Assembly (NCBI GenBank): GCA_023228725.1
Contig: JALOAQ010000094.1
Coordinates: forward strand, 1 to 11,104
DNA: 11,104 nt
DNA from: Bacteroidales bacterium
Lineage (GTDB): Bacteria; Bacteroidota; Bacteroidia; Bacteroidales; ML635J-15
Reading direction: 5' to 3'
The notes under the pieces are model-generated. The model searched no databases. It was not told where the DNA came from and saw only the letters and a program-made list of their open reading frames with translations. The position numbers and the translations under genes are program-made. Numbering within the stretch: position 1 is the first letter of the stretch; each line of letters starts with the position of its first letter. Shown here piece after piece: positions 1 to 6,177 of this stretch.

Positions 1-240
1 GTTGGTAATACTGATTATTCTAGTTATCGCAATAAAACCGGTTTTACAGCTCTGCCGGGAGGTTACCGTAGCTACGGTGGTTATTTCTACGATCTTGGGC
101 ACTACGGTTATTGGTGGTCGGCTACTGAGGATGGTAGCAATGGCGCTTGGACTCGTTACTTGTACTATAATTACAGCAATGTTAGCAGGACCAACTACTA
201 CAAGGGTAACGGGTACTCAGTGCGCTGCGTTAGGGATTAG
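1..240 (+). CDS. C-terminal end of a FISUMP-domain secreted protein (5' truncated by the window)
   Basis: Reading frame 1 is open from the first base to the TAG at 238-240 and gives 79 residues with no start in the window. The sequence is dominated by Gly, Tyr, Trp and Ser and carries the landmarks of the Fibrobacter succinogenes major paralogous (FISUMP) domain: FTALPGGYRS near residues 15-24, YGYWWSATED near residues 37-46, and the terminal motif GYSVRCVRD just before the stop. In this family the domain usually closes surface or secreted proteins and lipoproteins of Bacteroidota and Fibrobacterota; its biochemical role is not established. The tail looks intact. G+C is about 46% by hand count, far above the neighbouring genes, which fits either the Gly/Trp-rich composition or a recent spread of the domain between paralogues. 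A longer open frame in +2 (from base 2) is only a shadow. Confidence 0.88.
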   Translation, partial: VGNTDYSSYRNKTGFTALPGGYRSYGGYFYDLGHYGYWWSATEDGSNGAWTRYLYYNYSNVSRTNYYKGNGYSVRCVRD

Positions 241-252
241 GTTAGTTTATTT

Positions 253-276
253 GGCTATTTGGCTATTTGGCTATTT
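253..276. repeat. Three tandem copies of an 8-bp unit (GGCTATTT)
   Basis: GGCTATTT occurs three times head to tail just after the stop of the FISUMP gene. It looks like a simple slippage repeat and is not in a supported coding frame. Confidence 0.8.
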
Positions 277-340
277 GAAGGTTTTTGATGCGAGAGCAAA
301 GCTCAGTGCAGAGCTTGTTGGAAAACGGGTATACGGGGTA

Positions 341-369
341 TGGGGCAGAGCCCCATCGAAATTTTTTTT
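341..369 (+). terminator. Rho-independent terminator of the FISUMP gene
   Basis: TGGGGC (341-346) and GCCCCA (350-355) form a GC-rich stem around the loop AGA, extended by one A-T pair. A run of eight T lies at 362-369, a few bases downstream. It sits about 100 bases after the stop at 240, on the correct strand. The T run itself is in the loop of a second small hairpin (TCGAAA / TTTCGA, 356-372). Confidence 0.65.
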
Positions 370-550
370 CGAAAAGTTGGGTTTGTAGAAAATATGTGAA
401 CGGGTTTTGGCGTGATTTTTGTTGCAAAGCAAAACAAAAATCATGACAAAACAGGCGAAACAGGGAGTTGTTTTTTTTGTGAAGAAATATAGAAATATGT
501 TAATTACAAAAACAACAACCCCATTCTAGATTCTACGTAAATTCTTAAAA

Positions 551-568
551 AAAGTTTCGTTTTACACT
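551..568 (+). repeat. Left copy of a 13-bp direct repeat bracketing the hairpin cluster
   Basis: AAAGTTTCGTTTT at 551-563 recurs exactly at 927-939. Both copies are followed by CACT, directly in the right copy and after one extra A in the left copy. The hairpin cluster lies entirely between the two copies. Confidence 0.7.
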
Positions 569-641
569 CAGAAATCGGTTCGAGTTTTAAAAGTCGGAGT
601 TTTTAATTTTATTGGTATAGTTTTGATGAATGTTGAAAATT

Positions 642-909
642 CAACTCCTTCGGAGTTGCTGTTTAAAGAGATATAATAACCCGAGTTTCACTCGGGCTTA
701 TTAACATTCAAGTCCTTTGGACTTGGAGCATATAAAATCGGTAAGGCAAAATATTTAGCGTTTTGCTAAAATGTACCATTCATAAATTAAAAACAAACTG
801 TAAGAAAATTCCAATAGAAGCGCGACCACGAAGTGGTCGAATGTAAATAGCCGTAGGTGGCAACCTACGGCTATGAATGATAACAGAAACTGCGACTCTG
901 AAGGAGTCG
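642..909. repeat. Cluster of seven short hairpins with common geometry but different sequences
   Basis: Six hairpins are each exactly 17 nt, with a 7-bp stem and a 3-nt loop: 642-658 (CAACTCC-TTC), 680-696 (CCCGAGT-TTC), 709-725 (CAAGTCC-TTT), 754-770 (TTTAGCG-TTT, one G-T pair), 823-839 (CGACCAC-GAA) and 893-909 (CGACTCT-GAA, one T-G pair). A seventh at 847-874 has a perfect 12-bp stem and the loop GGCA. The stems do not share sequence, so this is not a conventional repeat array, and spacing is irregular (7 to 52 nt). None has a following T run good enough for a terminator. I cannot name the family; similar palindromes in intergenic DNA of some Bacteroidota are a recollection, not something shown here. 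Confidence 0.8.
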
Positions 910-926
910 AACAAAATTTTTATTAT

Positions 927-943
927 AAAGTTTCGTTTTCACT
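927..943 (+). repeat. Right copy of the 13-bp direct repeat bracketing the hairpin cluster
   Basis: AAAGTTTCGTTTT at 927-939 followed by CACT matches the copy at 551-563. The right copy begins 17 bases after the last hairpin ends. Confidence 0.7.
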
Positions 944-979
944 AGGCTCAAAAAAGAAGTTAAAAGTCAAAAGTCGAAT

Positions 980-1008
980 GTGCTTCTCGCATTTCGCCCA
1001 CTAACAAC
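980..1008 (-). repeat. Left arm of a perfect 29-bp inverted repeat
   Basis: This stretch is the exact reverse complement of 3842-3870. Similarity continues outward in degraded form: here AAAAGTC-type repeats lead into the arm, and the complement of the tract beyond the right arm has a similar AAGT/AAAAGT sequence. The two arms enclose 2,833 bases with three envelope genes. Confidence 0.9.
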
Positions 1009-1082
1009 TTTCTAAACTTTCGACTGATTTTCGGAATAGTTTTTGCTGTAAATTTATATTATTAATCAAAAACTCAAAAATT

Positions 1083-1487
1083 ATGAAAAAATTATTTTTA
1101 CTAAGCTTAATTATTTTAAGTTTTGGTTTTCTTTATGCCCAAGATTGCAATTGCGATGAGCAAAATATTATTGAATCAAATTTTAAATTTACAGATTTGA
1201 ATGATTTTGAAAAAACCGAGGCTATACAAGCTCTTTTGGCCGGAGATTGTTATTATAAAGGTATTAAACTTTGGGGAAAAGTTCAATTTGTAACTTCATT
1301 TCCAGATTTTAAAATTCAATATGTTGAGAGTTTTCCTGATATTAAAGTAAAATATGTAAGTTCATTTCCCGATTCTTGTGGAAAATGGCAAGTCGTTGAA
1401 AGTTTTCCCGATTTTAAAGTGCAAATTGTAAATAGTTTTCCAGATGTAAAGGTTAAAATTGTGGATAGTTTTCCAGGAGTTAATTAA
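1083..1487 (+). CDS. Small secreted protein with six 11-residue SFPD repeats
   Basis: 134 residues. Residues 1-19 form a signal peptide (MKK, then a hydrophobic stretch ending in LYA before Gln20), so the product is exported. The mature N-terminus (20-64) contains Cys22, Cys24 and Cys56 and a likely helix around 38-53. From about residue 66 to the end the protein is a run of six units ending in SFPD (the last in SFPG), at Ser72, 83, 94, 107, 118 and 129. The period is 11 residues except for one 13-residue unit with a CGKW insertion (99-102). Each unit has alternating hydrophobic and polar residues (such as KVKIV), which suggests short beta strands joined by a Phe-Pro-Asp turn, possibly a small beta solenoid. 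I do not recognise a named family or a function. No Shine-Dalgarno sequence precedes the ATG. The stop lies 7 bases from the stop of the convergent gene. Confidence 0.85.
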   Translation: MKKLFLLSLIILSFGFLYAQDCNCDEQNIIESNFKFTDLNDFEKTEAIQALLAGDCYYKGIKLWGKVQFVTSFPDFKIQYVESFPDIKVKYVSSFPDSCGKWQVVESFPDFKVQIVNSFPDVKVKIVDSFPGVN

Positions 1488-1500
1488 AAAGATTTTAATT
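1482..1500. terminator. AT-only palindrome shared by two convergent stop codons
   Basis: AATTAAAA (1482-1489) and TTTTAATT (1493-1500) pair perfectly around AGA. The left arm contains the TAA of the SFPD-repeat gene (1485-1487) and the right arm contains the complement of the TAA of the minus-strand gene (1495-1497). T-rich sequence follows on the plus strand. It could be a weak bidirectional terminator, but the stem has no G-C pairs. Confidence 0.35.
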
Positions 1501-2472
1501 TTTAGTTTTTAAACTTGCTGTTACTTTTTTGAAAATTTTTAAATTTTTATCAACTTCACCATAAGTAAAACCTGTGATAACATAGTAATCTAAATTATCA
1601 AAAATAATGGTTTGGTAAATAAACTCTTTGATATACATTTCTTTATGCATTCCAAGAGAATACATTTCATATCCCTTTAAATTGCCAATATCAAATGGTT
1701 TTGGCTCTTGTTTTACTTCATCGTCCCATTCTAATGGATAATTTTCGAAAAGTTTTTTGCATAAAGTTATTTTTTCTGCTTCGCTTAAAGCTTTTCCTAT
1801 TGTTGATTTTCTAATAGTCATAGAAGTTTTTTCTTTTGTTTTTGAAGGTATATTCCCATCGTCAGAATATGTTAGAGAACTTAACATTAAATTTCCTTTT
1901 TTTAGCCCTGTACCACTTACATCAACAGTAAAATCGAACCTGTCGCTTAGTTCAGATGAAATTTTTGGGTCATAAATTACAGCTAAAACAGATTCTTTAA
2001 CTTCTGCTATGTGCTTTTGTGAAACTTCCGAAGGTATTGAAGCCGAAATTAAATAAGACCTATAAATATCTCCAATAAGCAACATTATTTTATAATAAGT
2101 TTTTCCGTAAGCTACTTGTTTTCCTTCAATTAAAAGAGCATCAAAGCCATTTATTTTATAAAAAATTTGTTTTTCAACAATAACTCCTGATTTAATTAAA
2201 TATTTTTTATCAAAACCTATCATATTTCTATTTACTTCGCCCGGGACTTCGGTTATTACAATACTACTACCAGCTAATTCATGTTGAAATCCAGTATAAG
2301 TTTTGCTTTCAATAAATCCTCGCGGAGGAATTAATTTTATCTTTGTGCCAACAACAGTTTTATAATTGGCATTGATATTGTTTGTTTTTTCTATGGCTTT
2401 TGTGTTTATTCCTTGGGAAAATGAAAGAATAGTGATAAAACATAAAAAAAATGAAAATAAAATACGTTTCAT
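1495..2472 (-). CDS. Secreted two-domain protein, possibly PsbP/DcrB-like
   Basis: 325 residues beginning with a clear signal peptide (MKR, hydrophobic 4-17, SFSQ at 17-20). The mature part seems to hold two related halves, about 41-168 and 177-323. Each half has a strand-rich segment, a G-Y/F motif (NGFDALLIEG near 108-117; LKGYEMYSLG near 265-274), a strongly hydrophobic strand pair (KIMLLIGDIYRSYLISASIP at 128-147; IYQTIIFDNLDYYVITGFTY at 285-304) and a closing helix (VKESVLAVIYD, 158-168; FKKVTASLK, 314-322). This layout is that of the PsbP/DcrB-like fold, seen in small exported proteins of many bacteria. The assignment is inferred from pattern only. Divergent from the Plug gene (59 bases between starts) and convergent with the SFPD-repeat gene. 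No Shine-Dalgarno sequence. Confidence 0.75.
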   Translation of the reverse strand: MKRILFSFFLCFITILSFSQGINTKAIEKTNNINANYKTVVGTKIKLIPPRGFIESKTYTGFQHELAGSSIVITEVPGEVNRNMIGFDKKYLIKSGVIVEKQIFYKINGFDALLIEGKQVAYGKTYYKIMLLIGDIYRSYLISASIPSEVSQKHIAEVKESVLAVIYDPKISSELSDRFDFTVDVSGTGLKKGNLMLSSLTYSDDGNIPSKTKEKTSMTIRKSTIGKALSEAEKITLCKKLFENYPLEWDDEVKQEPKPFDIGNLKGYEMYSLGMHKEMYIKEFIYQTIIFDNLDYYVITGFTYGEVDKNLKIFKKVTASLKTKN

Positions 2473-2496
2473 AAATAAATTTTTTGTAAAATTAAT

Positions 2497-2504
2497 TAAA
2501 TTTG
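2497..2504 (+). promoter_or_regulatory. Bacteroidota-type -7 element upstream of the Plug gene
   Basis: TAAATTTG fits the Bacteroidota -7 consensus TAnnTTTG. A TTTTTG string lies at 2481-2486, but the 10-base spacing is too short for the usual -33 element, so only half of the promoter is convincing. If used, transcription would begin near 2510, which rules out a TTG start at 2502 and leaves the ATG at 2532. Confidence 0.4.
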
Positions 2505-2531
2505 TTCAATATTGAAAAAAATACAAATTTT

Positions 2532-3812
2532 ATGCCGATAAAAAAAATAAAAGTTCTGTTTTTAGTGGTTTTAAATTTTCTGAGCCTAAGTTTATTTTCA
2601 ATAAATTTTGAAAATTTAAAATGTGAGGATGCTGTTTTTGAAAAAAATATTAAATCTGTAAGAATGCATCCCTTAGAGTGGGAGCAGGGGTATCCAGTTT
2701 TGGAATTTGGTAGCGATAATGCACTGTCTTTTAATTTTGACCAAATAGAATCAAGTCCAGAAATTTATTATTATACAATATTGCATTGCACTTATGATTG
2801 GAAAGTTTCTGATTTGCTTTTTTTTGAATATGCAGATGGTTTTGATGAAAATGAAATTTATGATTATGAAGACTCCCATAATACTTTTGTAAATTATACT
2901 CATTATAATCTTGAAATTCCAAACAGAGATATTGAGTTAACAAAATCAGGAAATTATTTATTGATTGTGTATTTAAAATCAGGTGGTGAAAATAAGATTG
3001 TGATTACAAAGCGTTTTATGCTTTTTGAAAATATTCTTCAAATAAATGCAGGAAAAAATATGGCTTTATTAAATGATTATCGTATTAAATATCAAAAAAT
3101 TGATTTTACAATATTAAGAAAAGCTTTAAATATTTCTGAGCCTCAAATTGAGCTTAGGCCTGTTGTAATGCAAAATTACCAATGGAATACTGCAAAATAC
3201 GATTTCCCTTTTTCTTTTATAGATAATGATAAAATTGTGTATGAATGGGAAGATAAAATTGCTTTTGATGCTACAAATGAGTATAGATATTTTAATTTTA
3301 ATAATTTAGAATTAAATTCTGAAAGGGTTGAGCATATAGAATTTAAAAAGCCTTATTATTATATTGATTTAGTTAAGGATAAAACTGAAATGTTTAGTCC
3401 TTATTCAAGTGTTAATGACATAAATGGCTCATATGTAATTCGCACAAAAAGGTTTAGAAATTCTGATTTTCCCGAAGTTCAGTCGGAATATGCCATTGTT
3501 AAATTTAGTTTGGAACACAAAAGTCCAATTAGTAATTCTGATGTTTATATTTATGGCGAATTGACAAATTATTCACTAGATGAAAATAGTAAGATGCTTT
3601 ATAATTTGGAAACAAAAACTTATGAGAAATTATTGTTTTTAAAACAAGGTTATTATAATTATCGTTATGTTTTAGTTGATAAAGACGGTAAAATTAGTCA
3701 TAGTTTTTTTGAAGGAAGCCACCAACAAACCGAAAATGCTTATTTATTATTTTTATATTATAAATCAATATCCGACAATTATTATAGATTAGTGAATTTT
3801 ATGGTAATTTAG
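2532..3812 (+). CDS. Type IX secretion system Plug family protein (formerly DUF5103)
   Basis: 426 residues from the ATG at 2532. That start gives a proper signal peptide (MPIKKIK then hydrophobic residues to about 23); an in-frame TTG at 2502 adds ten residues ahead of it and lies within a -7 promoter element. The N-terminal domain (about 40-165) has family landmarks: HPLEWEQGYPVLEFGSD (46-62), the HC..DW..S.L...EY..GF block at 85-104, an S-x-NTF...YTHY segment (115-125) and SGNYLL (139-144). The C-terminal domain (about 320-426) has the KQGYYNYRY motif (371-379), EGSHQQTENAY (394-404) and a final strand region. In the T9SS, the Plug closes the lateral opening of the giant SprA translocon at the outer membrane when no cargo is bound. 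Length fits the family. No other T9SS gene lies in the window. Confidence 0.9.
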   Translation: MPIKKIKVLFLVVLNFLSLSLFSINFENLKCEDAVFEKNIKSVRMHPLEWEQGYPVLEFGSDNALSFNFDQIESSPEIYYYTILHCTYDWKVSDLLFFEYADGFDENEIYDYEDSHNTFVNYTHYNLEIPNRDIELTKSGNYLLIVYLKSGGENKIVITKRFMLFENILQINAGKNMALLNDYRIKYQKIDFTILRKALNISEPQIELRPVVMQNYQWNTAKYDFPFSFIDNDKIVYEWEDKIAFDATNEYRYFNFNNLELNSERVEHIEFKKPYYYIDLVKDKTEMFSPYSSVNDINGSYVIRTKRFRNSDFPEVQSEYAIVKFSLEHKSPISNSDVYIYGELTNYSLDENSKMLYNLETKTYEKLLFLKQGYYNYRYVLVDKDGKISHSFFEGSHQQTENAYLLFLYYKSISDNYYRLVNFMVI

Positions 3813-3819
3813 CTGTAAT

Positions 3820-3840
3820 AGTATTTAGTATTTAGTATTC
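3820..3840. repeat. Three tandem copies of a 7-bp unit (AGTATTT)
   Basis: AGTATTT, AGTATTT and AGTATTC follow each other just after the Plug stop codon and lead directly into the right arm of the 29-bp inverted repeat. Confidence 0.75.
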
Positions 3841-3841
3841 G

Positions 3842-3870
3842 GTTGTTAGTGGGCGAAATGCGAGAAGCAC
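3842..3870 (+). repeat. Right arm of the perfect 29-bp inverted repeat
   Basis: Exact reverse complement of 980-1008. It starts 29 bases after the Plug stop codon and contains the first copy of a core (GCGAAATGCGAGAAGC) that recurs in degenerate form further right. Confidence 0.9.
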
Positions 3871-4005
3871 TTTCAACTTTTTACTTCTCGTTTGTATCTA
3901 GCGTAAGGCGAGAAACCATAATTCGTGTAAATCCGTGTAATTAGTGGTTGCCTCTCTTCGAGTTTTGAGCGTAGCGAAAAACGAGAAGCCTTTTTCAACT
4001 TTTAG
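3853..4005 (+). repeat. Three degenerate direct copies of a GCGAAATGCGAGAAGC-type element
   Basis: Copies begin at 3853, 3901 (GCGTAAGGCGAGAAAC) and 3974 (GCGAAAAACGAGAAGC). The first and third are alike over about 32 bases, including the following TTTCAACTTTT. Between the second and third copy is a pair of CGTGTAA strings at about 3925-3940. The tract fills most of the gap between the Plug stop and the fmt stop; it has no gene, and I see no strong terminator for either convergent gene. Confidence 0.65.
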
Positions 4006-4010
4006 CATTC

Positions 4011-4940
4011 TTAAAACTTATATCCATTCAAAAAATCTTTGGTTTTCATTCTTTTTTTACCTGATATTTGAAGTTCGTGTATGATAAGAAATCCGTCTTT
4101 TGTTGAAATTTTTAATTGACTTTTGTTATCGCTGATAATTTTGCCTGTTTGGTAATTATGTTCCACGATTTCATAAGAAGTTTCAAAAACTTTAATGGTG
4201 TTTTTTGAATCTTCTAAATCAAACCAAGCTGTTGGATAAGGAGATAAGGCTCTAACTTTATTATGCAAATCTTTGGCAGATTTATTAAAGTCAAGTTTGC
4301 AAAATTCTTTATTTAATTTAGGGGCTTGTCTTGTGTTTTCAATTTTTATAGATTTTTGGTCTATACTTTTTGCAGTGGCATTCGCAATTGAATTAACAGT
4401 TTTTATTAATAATTCACCTCCTAATATCATAAGTTTATCATGCAAACTTCCTGCATTATCAGTATCTAAAATTTCACATTTTTCCTGAAAAATCACTTTT
4501 CCAGTATCTATTTCCTCGTTTATAAAAAAAGTTGTAAGTCCGGTTTTTGTATCTCCGTTTAAGATTGCATGATTTATAGGAGCAGCTCCACGATAATCGG
4601 GCAGGAGAGAAGCGTGTAAATTTATTGTTCCAAATTTTGGAATTTGCCAAACTTCTTTAGGCAACATTCTAAAAGCAACAACAACAAATAAATCTGCATT
4701 TAAACTTTTTAGTTCAGAAATAAAATCTTCGCTTTTTAAGTTTGTGGGTTGTAATATTTTGATGCCTAAGTTTTTAGCATAAATTTTAACATCAGATTCT
4801 GATATTTTTTTTCCTCTTCCTGCAGCTTTGTCCGGAGCTGTAATTATTGCAAGAATTTCCTGTTTATCATTGATCAATTGTTTTAAAGACTCCACTGCAA
4901 AGCTTGGAGTCCCCATGAAAACAATTTTTAGTTTATTCAT
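4011..4940 (-). CDS. fmt: Methionyl-tRNA formyltransferase
   Basis: 309 residues, the usual length. The enzyme transfers a formyl group from 10-formyltetrahydrofolate to the methionine on initiator tRNA in the cytoplasm, marking it for translation initiation. The N-terminal Rossmann-type catalytic domain starts with KIVFMGTPSFA (5-15) and holds the catalytic Asn107 and His109, the SLLPDYRGAAPI signature (111-122) and the catalytic Asp145 in EEIDTGK. The C-terminal tRNA-binding domain (about 208-309) contains LHNKVRALSPYPTAWF. It is the last gene of the six-gene minus-strand block: its ATG overlaps the end of ribBA by 8 bases, consistent with translational coupling. No clear terminator follows. 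Confidence 0.96.
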   Translation of the reverse strand: MNKLKIVFMGTPSFAVESLKQLINDKQEILAIITAPDKAAGRGKKISESDVKIYAKNLGIKILQPTNLKSEDFISELKSLNADLFVVVAFRMLPKEVWQIPKFGTINLHASLLPDYRGAAPINHAILNGDTKTGLTTFFINEEIDTGKVIFQEKCEILDTDNAGSLHDKLMILGGELLIKTVNSIANATAKSIDQKSIKIENTRQAPKLNKEFCKLDFNKSAKDLHNKVRALSPYPTAWFDLEDSKNTIKVFETSYEIVEHNYQTGKIISDNKSQLKISTKDGFLIIHELQISGKKRMKTKDFLNGYKF

Positions 4941-6177
4941 TTTCGCCTAAATTAAGTTCGTGACCCATTTTATCTTTTTTGGTTTTAAGATAAAATTCAT
5001 TAAACTTATTTGGTTTTATTTCTATATGTTGAATATCGCAAATTTGTAAACCATAACCTTTTAGTCCGGCTTTTTTTGAAGGATTATTTGTAATTAAAGT
5101 CATTTTTTTTACTCCAAGACTTCTTAAAATTTGTGCACCAACACCATAATCTCTTTCGTCTGCTTCAAAACCTAAATGTATATTTGCTTCAACAGTATCT
5201 AAACCATTTTCTTGAAGTTTATATGCAGAAATTTTATTCATTAGTCCAATTCCACGTCCTTCTTGATTTAGATAAATAATCACGCCCTTGCCAGCTTTTT
5301 CAATCATTTTCATTGATTCGTGAAGTTGATGTCCGCAGTCGCAACGCTGAGAACCAAAAATATCGCCTGTAACACAACTTGAATGTACTCTAACTAAGAT
5401 TTGTTCATCAGCTTTCCAACTTCCTTTTATAAGTGCAGAATGTTCTAATCCATTGCTTTTTTGTTGAAAAGGAATCATTTCAAAATCTCCGTATTCGGTT
5501 GGTAAGTGTACTTTATCGCCTTTAATAATTAAGCTGTCAAATTCTAAGCGATATTTTATTAAATCTTCAATTGAAATTATTTTAAGCTTGAATTTTTCTG
5601 CAATTTGCATTAATTCAGGTAGTCGTGCCATAGTGCCGTCTTCGTTCATAATTTCCACTAATGCACCACCAACTTTTAATCCTGCTAATCTTGTTAAATC
5701 AACAACCGCTTCGGTGTGTCCTGCACGTCTAAGCACTCCGTTTTCTCTTGCCATAAGCGGAAAAATATGACCAGGTCGTCCTAAATCTTCCGGTTTTGTA
5801 TTTTCATCAATTAAAGCAAAAATAGTTTTTGCTCTATCCGATGCAGAAATTCCGGTTGTGCAACCATGACCATTTAAGTCAACTGAAACAGTAAATGGAG
5901 TTTCGTGCAAAGCGGTATTTTTACCTACCATTAATTCTAAATCTAATTCTTTGCATCTGCTCTCGCTAAGTGGTGCACATATTAAACCGCGACCATGAGT
6001 GGCCATAAAATTAACAATTTCGGGAGTGATTTTTTCTGCTGCAACAATAAAATCACCCTCGTTTTCTCTATCGTAGTCGTCAACAACAATTACGATTTTT
6101 CCATTTTTAATATCTTCAATAGCTTCCTCTATTGTGTTTAAAGGTCTATTGATTTCTTTTTGTAGGTTTCCAGACAT
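4933..6177 (-). CDS. ribBA: Bifunctional DHBP synthase / GTP cyclohydrolase II (riboflavin synthesis)
   Basis: 414 residues. The N-terminal RibB half (about 14-210) turns ribulose 5-phosphate into 3,4-dihydroxy-2-butanone 4-phosphate; it has the acidic active-site loop DDYDRENEGD (33-42), HGRGLICAPL (61-70), GRPGHIFPL (133-141) and RAGHTEA (151-157). The C-terminal RibA half (about 215-405) opens the imidazole ring of GTP; the zinc ligands Cys268, Cys279 and Cys281 (C-x10-C-x-C) are present, as are QEGRGIGL (305-312) and DYGVGAQIL (343-351). Both halves look catalytically complete. The start overlaps the GT2 gene by 32 bases, and the next methionine (58) would remove the active site, so the overlap is probably real. 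No FMN riboswitch lies directly upstream, because that space is coding. Confidence 0.97.
   Translation of the reverse strand: MSGNLQKEINRPLNTIEEAIEDIKNGKIVIVVDDYDRENEGDFIVAAEKITPEIVNFMATHGRGLICAPLSESRCKELDLELMVGKNTALHETPFTVSVDLNGHGCTTGISASDRAKTIFALIDENTKPEDLGRPGHIFPLMARENGVLRRAGHTEAVVDLTRLAGLKVGGALVEIMNEDGTMARLPELMQIAEKFKLKIISIEDLIKYRLEFDSLIIKGDKVHLPTEYGDFEMIPFQQKSNGLEHSALIKGSWKADEQILVRVHSSCVTGDIFGSQRCDCGHQLHESMKMIEKAGKGVIIYLNQEGRGIGLMNKISAYKLQENGLDTVEANIHLGFEADERDYGVGAQILRSLGVKKMTLITNNPSKKAGLKGYGLQICDIQHIEIKPNKFNEFYLKTKKDKMGHELNLGENE

Larger units (their letters stand above)
370..1082. other. Long intergenic region without a supported gene
   Basis: No frame here shows convincing protein sequence. 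Apart from the features listed separately, it holds a long imperfect hairpin at 411-445 (11-bp perfect arms TGATTTTTGTT / AACAAAAATCA), an imperfect inverted repeat with arms at about 463-480 and 506-522, an 8-bp tandem duplication (AGAAATAT, 483-498) and a 7-bp tandem duplication (AAAAGTC, 962-975). No clear promoter for the gene at 1083 stands out; the best candidate is a TA...TTTG string at 1037-1045 with one base too many between its halves. Confidence 0.7.

Noticed and set aside
2..388. 128-residue plus-strand open frame at the left edge
   Set aside because: It overlaps the FISUMP tail in another frame. Frame 1 gives a recognisable domain ending in GYSVRCVRD, while this one has no family features and runs through a terminator.
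642..909. CRISPR array
   Set aside because: The palindromes differ in sequence and spacing is irregular, so there is no constant repeat and no uniform spacer.
2731..2943. 70-residue minus-strand frame inside the Plug gene, and similar shadows at 1757-1975, 4273-4488, 5588-5770 and 7424-7618
   Set aside because: All lie antisense within well-supported genes and show no independent domain, signal peptide or start context.
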